Source of the DNA: VGMA01 sp964655475
GTDB taxonomy: Bacteria; Chlamydiota; Chlamydiia; Chlamydiales; VGMA01
Assembly (NCBI GenBank): GCA_964655475.1
Contig: CAZZMO010000002.1
Span: 1-64,000, forward strand
Direction: 5' to 3'
DNA: 64,000 nucleotides
A program made the position numbers and the translations under genes. Each line of letters starts with the position of its first letter. Position 1 is the first letter of the stretch. Under the pieces are notes generated by a model, which had not been told where the DNA came from, searched no databases, and saw only the letters and a list, made by a program, of their open reading frames with translations. Positions 32,995-41,897 of the stretch are shown one piece after another.

Positions 32995-33483
32995 ATGACA
33001 TTTACCGGCAGGGTTGGTTTAGTTGCTCAAAATTATCAGGGTACAATCGATCATGATACAAAAACAATTGAAGTTACAACGCCATTTACAGGTACCGTAT
33101 TTGAAGTCTCTGCAAAGTTGCAAGGGTTGATTCATGCAATTGGTGGTGTGAATGGGATAGGTAGGAACGAAGCATTTCCACCAAAGACCATTCTTTCTTT
33201 ACTACATTTAGGGATTTTTCATCAGGGTGGGGTAAATGAAGAAGTCCCTTGTCTAAACCATCGCTATGCGTTGTTTCTTCAAAACATTAATGATACTCGA
33301 GTTCCCTATTGGCAAAATGTGCTTGGTTGGAGCTACTCTGATGAAGAAGCTGTGAGTATTTGCAACCGAATTATGGAGAATACGTTGAGCTGTTTTGGAG
33401 ATCAGATATACACAATTAAGATGCAGAATGGGATGTTTTTAGAAGATCGTTACATTACTCATATGTGGGCATCTACACAATAA
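32995..33483 (+). CDS. Hypothetical protein, third gene of the TetR-hemerythrin operon
   Basis: 162 residues, soluble, strand-rich in the first 40 residues ('YQGTIDHDTKTIEVTTPFTGTVFEV') and helical later. No motif recognised. Position only 3 bp after the hemerythrin stop, same strand, suggests shared transcription and possibly shared function. Confidence 0.7.
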   Translation: MTFTGRVGLVAQNYQGTIDHDTKTIEVTTPFTGTVFEVSAKLQGLIHAIGGVNGIGRNEAFPPKTILSLLHLGIFHQGGVNEEVPCLNHRYALFLQNINDTRVPYWQNVLGWSYSDEEAVSICNRIMENTLSCFGDQIYTIKMQNGMFLEDRYITHMWASTQ

Positions 33484-33514
33484 AAGAAGCTTTTTGGTAT
33501 AATCATCGGCTAGT

Positions 33515-34351
33515 ATGGCTCAAAATTTTTGGGATGAGCCTCTACGGAGGCACCATCAGCTGTCAGATCAGATACATTCTCTTGTTTCGCCCCTTGTCGA
33601 AGGATTTCACCTCAGTCAATTTTGTTATTTTTTCATCAAAGAGAAGGGTGAAGCTGCTTGTTTGAGCTCTTACCCTGCATGGACAGAGTTTTATCACTAT
33701 GAGGGGCTCTTTCATCATAATCCCTTTTTGCGAAGTCCCAAGCTTTTGCCTGAAGGGCTCTTTTTTTCAAAGTTTGTGAGGGATCGGGGCTTTCTAGAAT
33801 CTAAAGAGAAAGCTCATCGATTTGGAATCGGTGACTCGATGGTGATAGGAAGGCGCCAAGGAGAGGGGTGGGAAGGGTTTTTATTCAGCCTGAAAAAGGG
33901 GGATGAAGATTTTACTTTACTCATGAATGAACTTCCTCTGATTAGACAATTTTGTGAGGAATTCAAGATAAGAGCCAAGAGGCCTCTACTGAAACTTTCT
34001 GAAGCCCCCGTAAATCTACCTTTCCTCATGGGTAATCGGTATGAAAGCGCCCCCTCTTTTTCTACCCGGATCAGCGGCCATCAAAGAGAAAAAATCCTTT
34101 CGGGGTTAAAGATAGAAAATCCTCCCCTTTCGAAGAGGGAAAAGGAAACGCTTCTCTTATATCTTGAAGGGGAAACAGCGAAGAGCATAGCTCTTCTTCT
34201 TTCTCTCTCCCCAAGGACAGTAGAAGATTATCTCCTAAGGATCAAAGAAAAACTCAGCTGCTTTGACAAGAGAGAGCTCATCCAAAAAGGGAAAATCTTA
34301 AAAGAACTTGGACTCTTATCCCCGTATTATATACGGTTTCGAGAAGATTAG
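33515..34351 (+). CDS. LuxR-type HTH transcriptional regulator
   Basis: 278 residues. The C-terminal GerE/LuxR helix-turn-helix is clear: 'PPLSKREKETLLLYLEGETAKSIALLLSLSPRTVEDYLLRIKEKL'. The N-terminal 190 residues could be a PAS/autoinducer-type sensor, but no ligand pocket residues can be assigned. It stands alone, 31 bp after the preceding gene, with the exported HAD gene downstream. Confidence 0.88.
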   Translation: MAQNFWDEPLRRHHQLSDQIHSLVSPLVEGFHLSQFCYFFIKEKGEAACLSSYPAWTEFYHYEGLFHHNPFLRSPKLLPEGLFFSKFVRDRGFLESKEKAHRFGIGDSMVIGRRQGEGWEGFLFSLKKGDEDFTLLMNELPLIRQFCEEFKIRAKRPLLKLSEAPVNLPFLMGNRYESAPSFSTRISGHQREKILSGLKIENPPLSKREKETLLLYLEGETAKSIALLLSLSPRTVEDYLLRIKEKLSCFDKRELIQKGKILKELGLLSPYYIRFRED

Positions 34352-34387
34352 AGCTTTCAGTATCCTTTTTGCTAAAAAGGAGTATTT

Positions 34388-35041
34388 ATGAAAAAAATCT
34401 GTCTAATATGTTTAACTCTCAGCTCTCTTCACCTTTTTGCAAAGCCAGAGGCTGTCATCTTCGATTGGGGCAATGTCATTGGGTTCAGTGATCGATCGGT
34501 CATAGTCGATTTCTTATGTGATTCACTCAAGCTACCAGAGGAAGAGTTTGAAGAGATCAATCTCATGAAAAGAAAAGCGATGAAACAGGGGCAGTCTGAC
34601 CTCTCCTTCTGGCTTGAGCTCGCTCAAAAAAGAGGAGTTCCATTGCCCTCTGATTGGAGTACATCTTATGCCGTCGTTCTCAAAAAGAGCATTGGGGCTA
34701 ATCCCAAAATGTATGAGCTCATCGATGAACTCAAACAACAAGGGATTCAAGTGGGAATGCTCTCCAATATTGATGATCGATATATTCAACTGATCCGAAG
34801 CTTTGGCTTTTACGACCCTTTCTCCCCTTGCCTCTTATCTGCTGAAATAGGCTTAGAAAAGCCCGATCGAAAAGCCTACGAGCTCCTTCTCAGCGCCCTA
34901 AATCTTCCTGCCCATTCAGTCCTCTTCGTCGATGATCTACAAGAAAATGTAGATGCGGCAAAAGAGCTTGGTATCGATGCCCTCCTCTTCACATCAGAAC
35001 AAGAGCTCCGCCTCGAGCTGGAAAAAAGATCTGTCTTCTGA
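34388..35041 (+). CDS. Exported HAD-superfamily phosphatase (YihX-like)
   Basis: 217 residues. Signal peptide 'MKKICLICLTLSSLHLFA' with an AGGAG ribosome site. 'AVIFDWGNVIGF' is the motif I variant DxGN seen in YihX-type sugar phosphatases, 'GMLSNIDDRY' holds motif II, and 'LLSAEIGLEKPDRKAYELLL' and 'VLFVDDLQENVDAAKELGI' hold motifs III and IV. Family members dephosphorylate glucose-1-phosphate and similar. Export is unusual for this family. Confidence 0.88.
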   Translation: MKKICLICLTLSSLHLFAKPEAVIFDWGNVIGFSDRSVIVDFLCDSLKLPEEEFEEINLMKRKAMKQGQSDLSFWLELAQKRGVPLPSDWSTSYAVVLKKSIGANPKMYELIDELKQQGIQVGMLSNIDDRYIQLIRSFGFYDPFSPCLLSAEIGLEKPDRKAYELLLSALNLPAHSVLFVDDLQENVDAAKELGIDALLFTSEQELRLELEKRSVF

Positions 35042-35115
35042 TTTATAATGAGCTGGTTATGAATACTAAAGTGGGGTGGCGATAGAATAGGGGAAAAAAT
35101 TGGTGAGGGGGGAGC

Positions 35116-35472
35116 ATGAGCTTTTGTAAATGTGTGAATGGATGTCTTACAGCTAAGTGTATTCAAAGTTGTTATAAGTGTTTAAGTCCTTGTAGTGATT
35201 GCATTTCTGATTGTGGTGATGAGGTGATGGCTTGTTCTTCGGGATGTACTACATCAGATTGCAAGGATGTTTGTGTTGAGGAGGGGGAAGCTTGTCTCAA
35301 AACTTGTGATGATGTAGAGGAGTGTGCCAAATCAGAATGTGGGATGAGTGATACTCAATATGAATGTGTAAATAGTTGTTTATCAGCATTTTTAGGTGAT
35401 GCTTGTATTCGAGCATGCTGCGCAAGTAAGCGATCAGGTGGTAATCGACCAATAAAGGGATTTGGATTATGA
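35116..35472 (+). CDS. Cysteine-rich protein A of the duplicated mini-cluster
   Basis: 118 residues with about 25 cysteines spaced three to four residues apart: 'CKCVNGCL', 'CYKCLSPCSDCISDCGD'. No signal peptide. A Lys/Arg tail follows the last cysteines. It overlaps gene B by 4 bp (ATGA at 35469). A shortened, stop-containing copy of its middle and end lies at 35671-35763. Helical Cys-x3-Cys hairpins are possible; function is unknown. Confidence 0.75.
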   Translation: MSFCKCVNGCLTAKCIQSCYKCLSPCSDCISDCGDEVMACSSGCTTSDCKDVCVEEGEACLKTCDDVEECAKSECGMSDTQYECVNSCLSAFLGDACIRACCASKRSGGNRPIKGFGL

Positions 35473-35660
35473 CAGATTTTTGCTGGTGTGTCCATTCTTG
35501 TGCAACTGATGACTGTAAGGTTGGGTGTTATAATGATGTTGGATTCAAGTCTCAGTGTGAACATGAATATAACTACTGTTTAGAGGCAAATTTAGGAAAT
35601 TGTCAGTTGCAAGAGTATGAGTGTTTACTGAGCTATATAGATCTTATTTGCTCCACATAA
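35469..35660 (+). CDS. Cysteine-rich protein B
   Basis: 63 residues, 'DFCWCVHSCATDDCKVGCYND' then 'CEHEYNYCLEANLGNCQLQEYECLL'. Translationally coupled to gene A. It is clearly paralogous to the protein at 35795, sharing TDDCK(V/I)GCY, EYNYC and NLGNC. No signal peptide. Confidence 0.7.
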   Translation: MTDFCWCVHSCATDDCKVGCYNDVGFKSQCEHEYNYCLEANLGNCQLQEYECLLSYIDLICST

Positions 35661-35670
35661 TGGGTGAAGC

Positions 35671-35763
35671 TCCTGTAGGGATTGCATTTCAGATTGTGGT
35701 GATGTCCTAAGGATGGTTGTGTTGAGGAAGGATAAGCTTGTATTCGAGCATGCTGCTCAAGAA
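35671..35763 (+). pseudogene. Degenerate internal-deleted copy of gene A
   Basis: The stretch matches gene A in two blocks: CCTGTAGGGATTGCATTTC (compare 35185-35210) and TTGTGTTGAGGAAGGATAAGC, then GCTTGTATTCGAGCATGCTG (compare 35400-35420). The middle of gene A is missing and stop codons are present. It lies exactly where a second gene A would be in an A-B-A-B tandem duplication. Confidence 0.8.
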
Positions 35764-35794
35764 AATAATTCGGTCGTAGTAAACAAGGAGGTAT

Positions 35795-35995
35795 ATGGAA
35801 GATTTTTGTCAGTGTATTCATGATTGTGGAACAGATGATTGCAAGATTGGTTGTTATGATAATAATGATTCTGTATATGTTCTTCAAGTAAAGGCTCAGT
35901 GTGAATATGAATATAACTATTGCATGGATCAAAATTTAGGAAATTGTGATCTATTACAATATGAGTGTTTCCTCAGCTATATCAATTGCGGATAA
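35795..35995 (+). CDS. Cysteine-rich protein B' (paralogue of B)
   Basis: 66 residues with a strong AGGAGG ribosome site. It shares most of its cysteines with protein B; an insertion of several residues (DSVYVLQV) follows the GCYDN motif. Its retention of an intact frame and good ribosome site, while the adjoining A copy decayed, suggests it is still expressed. Confidence 0.7.
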   Translation: MEDFCQCIHDCGTDDCKIGCYDNNDSVYVLQVKAQCEYEYNYCMDQNLGNCDLLQYECFLSYINCG

Positions 35996-36081
35996 GCAGT
36001 AGTTAGGGAGCATCGTTTTTGGATGGACAAAGAGAGATCTTACGAGATATCTTGGTAGGGGAAATTTCGTAGGATTGCTTT

Positions 36082-37926
36082 ATGGCCATATTCTCTTCTT
36101 TTTTGTCAGATACATTAGAACGAGAAGCTTTTTGGGCAAGTCAAGCGGCTTGTCTCGATTGGTTTTCTCCATGGGACAAGGTTTTGGAGTGGGAACTTCC
36201 TTATGCGAAGTGGTTTCTTGGGGGTAAGTTAAATGCTTGTTATAACGCACTCGATCGGCACATGATTGGGGAGACTCGCCATAAGACAGCGATCCTTTGG
36301 GAAGGGGAAAATGGAGATGAAAGGCGTCTTACTTATGAAGAGTTGTATAGAGAAGTCAATCAGTTCAGCGCTGTTCTCAAAAAACTTGGGGTGAAAAAAG
36401 GGGACAAGATCGCCATCTATTTGCCGATGGTCCCTGAAGCTGTTGTTGCGATGTTGAGTGCCGCCCGCATTGGAGCTGTGCATACGGTGGTGTTTGGGGG
36501 ATTTTCTTCTGAATCATTAAGAGATCGGATCATCGATGCAAATGCGAAACTCCTCATCACTGCAGATGGGGGATATCGGAAGGGAAAAGTGATCCCTCTC
36601 AAAGAGATGGCAGATCAAGCAGTTGTTCATACACCTTCAATTGAGCATGTCATTGTCCTTAAAAGGACTTTTGAGAGTGTTCATATGAAATCGGGAAGAG
36701 ATCATTGGTATCAAGAGCTTATGAAAGGGGAGTGGGTCGAAACTTCTCCTGAGGTGATGGATGCTGAGGATGAACTCTTCATTCTCTACACTTCAGGAAC
36801 AACAGGAAAACCAAAAGGGATCATCCACACGACCGGTGGCTACATGGTGGGGGTCACGACGACGACGAGACGGGTTTTCGATATCAAATCATCAGATGTG
36901 TATTGGTGCACGGCTGATGTAGGATGGATCACTGGACATAGTTATGTGGTTTATGGTCCCCTTTCCAATGGGATGACCCAACTCATGTATGAAGGGGCTC
37001 CCGATTTTCCTGAAAAAGATCGATTTTGGAAGCTCATCGAAAAGTATGGGGTAACGATTCTTTACACGGCGCCAACGGCGATCAGGATGTTCATGAAATG
37101 GGGAGAAGAGTGGCCAAATGGGTGCGATCTCTCTACCCTTCGTCTTTTGGGGTCTGTTGGTGAGCCGATCAATCCCGAAGCTTGGATGTGGTACTACACC
37201 CACATTGGGAAAGAGCGCTGTCCTATTGTAGACACCTGGTGGCAAACAGAGACAGGAAGCATCATGATTGCTCCAATCCCAGGGAAGACTGCATTGAAGC
37301 CAGGAAGTGTGGCTCATCCTCTACCTGGTATCGACGCTGATATCGTAGATGAAGAAGGAGCTTCTCAGTCCTCAGGTTATCTCGTAATTAAATCTCCTTG
37401 GCCTTCAATGCTGAGGGGAATTCACAACGATCCTCGCCGGTATGAAGAGACTTATTGGCATAAGGGGAACTACTACTTTACTGGAGATGGAGCTTCTCTA
37501 GATGAAGAGGGCTATTTTTGGCTGAGTGGCAGGGTAGATGATGTGATCAATGTGGCGGGGCATAGGCTCGGGACTATGGAAGTGGAAAGTGCCTTAGTCG
37601 ATCACCCAAGTGTCGCAGAAGCTGCAGTCATTGCGATTTCTCATGCTATTAAAGGTCAGGCTGTTGCGGTTTTTGTAACGCTAAAGGAAAAGGTGAAAGC
37701 TCATGAAGGGCTCGAGCAGGAGCTCAAAGAGCACGTCGCGACAAAAATTGGAGCATTTGCAAGACCTGAAAAGGTCATTTTGATTGGAGATCTTCCGAAG
37801 ACAAGGAGTGGTAAAATCATGAGACGCCTTCTGAGGAATATCGCCGAGGGGAAGATCATAGGAGATCAGACGACCTTAGCTGATCCTAATGTGATCTATG
37901 AAATTAAAATGAAATATCAAGAATAA
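36082..37926 (+). CDS. acsA: Acetyl-CoA synthetase (AMP-forming)
   Basis: 614 residues, close to the family length of about 650. It converts acetate, ATP and CoA to acetyl-CoA. Motifs: 'YTSGTTGKPKGIIHT' (P-loop A3), 'VDTWWQTETGSIMIAPIPG' (acetate pocket with Trp), 'GDGASLDEEGYFWLSGRVDDVINVAGHRLG' (A7-A8) and 'PKTRSGKIMRRLLR' with the acetylatable lysine (A10). It is N-terminally shortened relative to E. coli Acs. It stands alone, 87 bp after the Cys-rich cluster. Confidence 0.95.
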   Translation: MAIFSSFLSDTLEREAFWASQAACLDWFSPWDKVLEWELPYAKWFLGGKLNACYNALDRHMIGETRHKTAILWEGENGDERRLTYEELYREVNQFSAVLKKLGVKKGDKIAIYLPMVPEAVVAMLSAARIGAVHTVVFGGFSSESLRDRIIDANAKLLITADGGYRKGKVIPLKEMADQAVVHTPSIEHVIVLKRTFESVHMKSGRDHWYQELMKGEWVETSPEVMDAEDELFILYTSGTTGKPKGIIHTTGGYMVGVTTTTRRVFDIKSSDVYWCTADVGWITGHSYVVYGPLSNGMTQLMYEGAPDFPEKDRFWKLIEKYGVTILYTAPTAIRMFMKWGEEWPNGCDLSTLRLLGSVGEPINPEAWMWYYTHIGKERCPIVDTWWQTETGSIMIAPIPGKTALKPGSVAHPLPGIDADIVDEEGASQSSGYLVIKSPWPSMLRGIHNDPRRYEETYWHKGNYYFTGDGASLDEEGYFWLSGRVDDVINVAGHRLGTMEVESALVDHPSVAEAAVIAISHAIKGQAVAVFVTLKEKVKAHEGLEQELKEHVATKIGAFARPEKVILIGDLPKTRSGKIMRRLLRNIAEGKIIGDQTTLADPNVIYEIKMKYQE

Positions 37927-37978
37927 AAATATTTTTTAATATTTGATATCAAACTCATTTTCGTTTTAACATATATAG

Positions 37979-39160
37979 ATGACCTTTTTAGCACCTCGAG
38001 TTTTATTATCAAATGATACAACTTTTATTTGGAACCTTCCTCATGGAAAGCCAGATAGAACTGTTATTTTAGAAAATGGGACAGAAGATCACCGCCCGCG
38101 AGTTGTTCAGCCTGCTCAAAAAGGCTCCTCTTGTCAATTTTATGCGATGAATCGTCTTCGGAAGAGAATAGGCCCTCTCCATGGGGAGGACCATGAAAAT
38201 GCAAGAAGGGTAGAGCGTCTGATCTCCCATTTTTTCAAGAAGAAGTCAGAAATGAAAGTCGCTATTTGTAGCGCTTTGCCTATGCTCTGGAATCAGTTAG
38301 CAGAAGACTGTCCTTTTCCTAGTAAGGAGGAGGTTTCTAAGCTTTTTACCGTTTGGAAACCAGTTTTGATGGAAAACAAACTGATGGCGACTGTTGTTCC
38401 TTACTTGGAAGAGTTTTGCAAAAGTAAGAAGATCCATGATTTAGGAGAGTACATTAGAATAAAATGGAAATCCTATGAGCAAGCACTCTCCTCCCTTTTA
38501 TGCCGGGATTTAGGAACCTCTTTCGAAGCGCTCTATATGGAAGCTCAAGATCTTGACATAGACATTTTGATCAATCAACAAGGTGAGATGTCTTCAGAGC
38601 AAAAAAATTTGTTTAAGGAGCTAGCTCGTTTAAAATTTCCTACCTGGCAGCAGATTGCCAAGACCAGTTTGGGGACCCAGCTGATTTCAAGGCTAGTTTA
38701 TGTTGCAGCTTTTCGAGCTTTTCAATTCCAAATATCGAGCTGGACCCCTCATCAATCTATAGAAAAGCTGAGAGAATCTCTCGAATCTGAAGGAGCTTTG
38801 ATTGTAGGAGGACATTTTGGGAAGGAGCTGTATGCAAATCCACCAACCTCTTCTTGCGAGATAGAAGGACACCCTATTTATAGCTGGAAACCAGCAGATC
38901 GACTTCCTAAGACAGTGATTGAAAGCATTGAGAGGCATGCAATCGTTATCATAGGAGCTGAGCAATCTGGATTGAAAGGGGGGCTTGTCTATTTTATCGA
39001 TCCCCACGATCCAAGTGACCCACTCGATCCTCTTCAACAAAAAATCTACAAAATTTCTTATGAGAATTTACGAAATAACCTCGTTGATAATCTTGGTAGA
39101 GCTCCTAACCTTCAGCAAAATCCTCCTGGTATAGGATATGCAATCTTCTATCCAAGATAG
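37979..39160 (+). CDS. Putative papain-like cysteine protease/hydrolase (effector candidate)
   Basis: 393 residues with no signal peptide. 'PAQKGSSCQFYAMNRL' places a Cys (C52) at the start of a helix, preceded by Gln47, as in papain-like enzymes. Near the C-terminus 'ERHAIVIIGAE' (H320) followed by 'GLVYFIDPHDPSD' (D341) gives the expected His strand and Asp/Asn strand. The long middle insert is helical. No close family recognised. Proteases of this fold in intracellular bacteria include deubiquitinases, but the substrate is unknown here. Assignment rests on spacing of three residues and local context only. Confidence 0.55.
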   Translation: MTFLAPRVLLSNDTTFIWNLPHGKPDRTVILENGTEDHRPRVVQPAQKGSSCQFYAMNRLRKRIGPLHGEDHENARRVERLISHFFKKKSEMKVAICSALPMLWNQLAEDCPFPSKEEVSKLFTVWKPVLMENKLMATVVPYLEEFCKSKKIHDLGEYIRIKWKSYEQALSSLLCRDLGTSFEALYMEAQDLDIDILINQQGEMSSEQKNLFKELARLKFPTWQQIAKTSLGTQLISRLVYVAAFRAFQFQISSWTPHQSIEKLRESLESEGALIVGGHFGKELYANPPTSSCEIEGHPIYSWKPADRLPKTVIESIERHAIVIIGAEQSGLKGGLVYFIDPHDPSDPLDPLQQKIYKISYENLRNNLVDNLGRAPNLQQNPPGIGYAIFYPR

Positions 39161-39250
39161 AAAAATAGGGCCACTTTAGGCTTTTTAGTCGTTTTTTTCC
39201 TCTTTTTATAGTAGCCTGTTAAGAAACAATAAGGTATTGGTTTAACAGGT

Positions 39251-40264
39251 ATGAAGATAAAAGTTATTGTTATTGCTATGAGCCTTCTTTTCTGCTACAA
39301 AGCATTTTCTGAAGAGAAGCGTATGCCAAATGTAATTTATTTAAATGGTCCTTCGAGTTCTGGAAAGACAACACTTGCTAAAGAGCTGCAAGAGTCTTTA
39401 ACTGAGCCATATCTCTATTTAAGTATCGATCAGATCATCGATTGCATGCCCCAAAATATGAATAATTGGAAAGGGGGAGAGTCTACACTTGGATTTTCAT
39501 GGCAAGAGGTAGAAGATGCCAAAGGGGAGTCTACTTACCAATTGCGTAAAGGGCCACTTGCTGAAAAAATCTGCCAAACCTTTAAAGAAATGGCCTCACT
39601 ACTCATTTCTGAAGAGTACAATTTAATCATTGATGACATTGCTCTAGAGATAGGAGAAGTGGAAGAGTGGAAAGAACTTCTTAAAAATTATTCCACACTC
39701 TATGTCGGAGTAAAAGTTCCTTTAGATGTGCTTGAAGAAAGAGAAAAAATTCGTGGCGATCGCATGATTGGCAGTGCTCGAGGGCAATACTTTACAGTCC
39801 ACCAAGGGGTAGATTACGATCTTATGATCGATACCCATGAAGAGAGTACAGAGGAAAGTGTCAAAAAAATCAAAGCAGCAATCGAATCAAAGGCTCAAAC
39901 CTTTCAAGAAGTCAAAAAGCCAAAATCTCAATTTGCTGTGATCTATCGCACTTATCTTAAGCCTGGAATGGAAGAGGCTTATAAAACGGCTTGGGAGAAG
40001 ATTGCAACTTACTTCGTTGAAAAGAGAGGGGCGATTGGATCATGTTTACACCAAGCAAGTGATGGAATGTGGGTTGCATATTCAAGATGGCCAGATAGTA
40101 AGACTCGCGACGCGTCATGGCCAGGTAGCAACGCTCCATCAGATGAGCTTCCATTAGAGATTAGACAAGCGATTGTAGATATCAGAGAGTGTCTCGATTT
40201 AGAGAGAAAACTGCCTGATATTTGCCTTGATGTCGTTAATGATCTTCTACTTTCTGAGAAGTAA
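39251..40264 (+). CDS. Exported chloramphenicol-phosphotransferase-like kinase fused to an ABM domain
   Basis: 337 residues. Signal peptide 'MKIKVIVIAMSLLFCYKAFS'. Residues about 30-210 are a CPT-like P-loop kinase: 'VIYLNGPSSSGKTTLA' (Walker A), 'YLSIDQIIDCMP' (the catalytic-Asp motif of CPT) and 'YVGVKVPLDVLEEREKIRGDR' (lid and base-binding region). Residues about 225-300 form an antibiotic-biosynthesis-monooxygenase-like dimeric barrel ('FAVIYRTYLKPGMEEAYKTAWE'). The combination and the signal peptide are both unusual. The 3' end overlaps the convergent hydrolase by 18 bp. Confidence 0.82.
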   Translation: MKIKVIVIAMSLLFCYKAFSEEKRMPNVIYLNGPSSSGKTTLAKELQESLTEPYLYLSIDQIIDCMPQNMNNWKGGESTLGFSWQEVEDAKGESTYQLRKGPLAEKICQTFKEMASLLISEEYNLIIDDIALEIGEVEEWKELLKNYSTLYVGVKVPLDVLEEREKIRGDRMIGSARGQYFTVHQGVDYDLMIDTHEESTEESVKKIKAAIESKAQTFQEVKKPKSQFAVIYRTYLKPGMEEAYKTAWEKIATYFVEKRGAIGSCLHQASDGMWVAYSRWPDSKTRDASWPGSNAPSDELPLEIRQAIVDIRECLDLERKLPDICLDVVNDLLLSEK

Positions 40265-40939
40265 ATCTACTAACGGTTCTATAGCGGTGAGCATCGGTAA
40301 GTGCCCTGAGTCTAAAAGGGTGCATGGGATGCTCATCTCTTTGGCTCTCAAATATAGAAACTCAAGAGCTTCATCTTTCTTAGAATGGATGTAGAGTTTT
40401 TCTACCTTTTGAAAAAGAGCCATATTGAAAAAGAGTTTTTGCCGGAAGGTATTGATGGGCTGAGGACTTGTCATCTTGATGAACCAATCGCAAATCTCTT
40501 GAGATTCAATCCCATACATTTCAGGAGCTCCAGCTGAAACCTGCCATCCATTTTTTAGCGTGCTATTTTCGAGAAAGGTAGCAATTTCAGTCCCTAGTGC
40601 ATCAAATAGACTTTCTCCACTCTGAGGAATAGCAGCTCCTATGTAGATGAGCTTTTTGATTTGTTTTGGAATGCGATCCAGAACCCCTGTAATCACCATC
40701 CCTCCATAGCTATGGCCCACAAGAATGATCTCATCGAGCTCTTCATAGAAAATCGTATTCACAATATCTTGGATGTGAGTATCTAAATCGATTCCTGGGT
40801 GGGACAAGTGCGTCCGATCTCCAAGACCTGTTAAACTAGGGGCAATGGCAAGGTGTCCCTTTTTTCTTAAAGAGGAGACGACATGGTTCCAACAGTTCCC
40901 ACCTATCATCCCTCCATGAACAAATAGAAATGTTTCCAC
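40247..40939 (-). CDS. Alpha/beta hydrolase (EstC/salicylate-esterase-like)
   Basis: 230 residues starting at a GTG that shares its G with the stop of the upstream gene (TAGTG). Motifs: 'FLFVHGGMIGGNCW' (oxyanion HG), 'DRTHLSHPGIDLDTHIQDI' (typical of the EstC/MES subfamily), 'LVGHSYGGMV' (nucleophile Ser) and C-terminal 'LDSGHLPML' (catalytic His). It probably cleaves a small ester. Coupled to the PhyH-like gene. Confidence 0.9.
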   Translation of the reverse strand: METFLFVHGGMIGGNCWNHVVSSLRKKGHLAIAPSLTGLGDRTHLSHPGIDLDTHIQDIVNTIFYEELDEIILVGHSYGGMVITGVLDRIPKQIKKLIYIGAAIPQSGESLFDALGTEIATFLENSTLKNGWQVSAGAPEMYGIESQEICDWFIKMTSPQPINTFRQKLFFNMALFQKVEKLYIHSKKDEALEFLYLRAKEMSIPCTLLDSGHLPMLTAIEPLVDLLLRK

Positions 40940-41814
40940 TAGTGACCTGCTTTTGGGGCAACGAAGTAATCTTGGGCCCAGGGAGCTTTGGAGATCTCGA
41001 TGATTCCATCTTCAGTAAGTTTGAAAACAGTATTCACATCGGCCCCTGGATAGGTTTTGTGGTTGGCGCCATAAGCGGCAAAGCCTGCTAGCAAGGTTTT
41101 TCTGCTTTGTGAAGAGGCATTGGGTTCGCTTCCATGCCAGAGATGTGGGTGGATGAAAAGAAGGTCACCCAGTTTTGCCTCAACCCAAAAAATGTCTGAG
41201 TCTTCTTCTCGAGGAACGGGATAATTACTCCGATCGATCCAAAGCCCTCCATTTTCTTTCGACATGGCGTCGACAGGAAAGATGCAAATCGCGTAGCTAC
41301 CATTGCCTAGAAAGTCATCCCACTCAGGATCAAATAATACTCTGAAATCGACATCTCTATGTTTAGGAAAAGCGAGGCCGTCATTGGGCAGTTTTGGGTG
41401 GATTTGAGAGATGATCTGCTCTAGACGGTCAGTGTCAATGATTTCAAAGAAGGTGTGGAGCAGTTTCTCTGAGCGTACGATAGAAAGAAGATCTGGCGCC
41501 ATCCCCGTGCATCCATTGATTTTAACAATGGAGCGGGATCCATTTTCTCTTTCTTGAAAGACAATACGACTTTTATTGATGTAGATTGTTTGATCAGGGG
41601 CATTAGATTTCATCACCGCTTCTAGCCCTTCATCAACCGCTTTTGAAACAGAGCGCACCATGAGCTCTTTTTCTTCACGAGATAGAACATTTTCTTTTAG
41701 TAGATATCCTTGTGCATGAAAGAGAGCGATTTCCTCATCAGTAAGATAGCCTTTGAGTTCTGTTGAGAAGAGAGAAACGTTTAATAGTGTGCAAAAAAGA
41801 AAAAGCGATTTCAT
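40939..41814 (-). CDS. Exported phytanoyl-CoA-dioxygenase-family (PhyH) oxygenase
   Basis: 291 residues from the ATG at 41814, which has GGAG six bases upstream; the TTG at 41826 is rejected. Signal peptide 'MKSLFLFCTLLNVSLFS'. PhyH-type start 'FHAQGYLLKENVLSREEKELM'. Iron ligands probably 'PKHRDVDF' (HxD) and 'FIHPHLWHGSEPN' (distal His), with a 2-oxoglutarate Arg in 'SQSRKTLLAGF'. These are Fe(II)/2-oxoglutarate hydroxylases. Coupled to the downstream hydrolase and divergent from another dioxygenase at 41898. Confidence 0.85.
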   Translation of the reverse strand: MKSLFLFCTLLNVSLFSTELKGYLTDEEIALFHAQGYLLKENVLSREEKELMVRSVSKAVDEGLEAVMKSNAPDQTIYINKSRIVFQERENGSRSIVKINGCTGMAPDLLSIVRSEKLLHTFFEIIDTDRLEQIISQIHPKLPNDGLAFPKHRDVDFRVLFDPEWDDFLGNGSYAICIFPVDAMSKENGGLWIDRSNYPVPREEDSDIFWVEAKLGDLLFIHPHLWHGSEPNASSQSRKTLLAGFAAYGANHKTYPGADVNTVFKLTEDGIIEISKAPWAQDYFVAPKAGH

Positions 41815-41897
41815 ACATGACTCCAATTTTGGGTGAAATAGTAAAATGATTGTTTTTCTTTGTCAATTTTTGTTAAAATTTCGTTAAGAGGTGCGTA

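Noticed and set aside
34876..35166. Minus-strand ORF of 96 codons opposite the HAD gene end
   Set aside because: It is a shadow of the HAD gene and the Cys-rich gene start; low-complexity Ser/Pro translation without features.
36892..37317. Minus-strand 141-codon ORF inside acetyl-CoA synthetase
   Set aside because: Entirely antisense to a strongly conserved gene; no independent evidence.
37929..37950. Hairpin after acsA as terminator
   Set aside because: Only A:T pairs (AAATATT/AATATTT), too weak to call.
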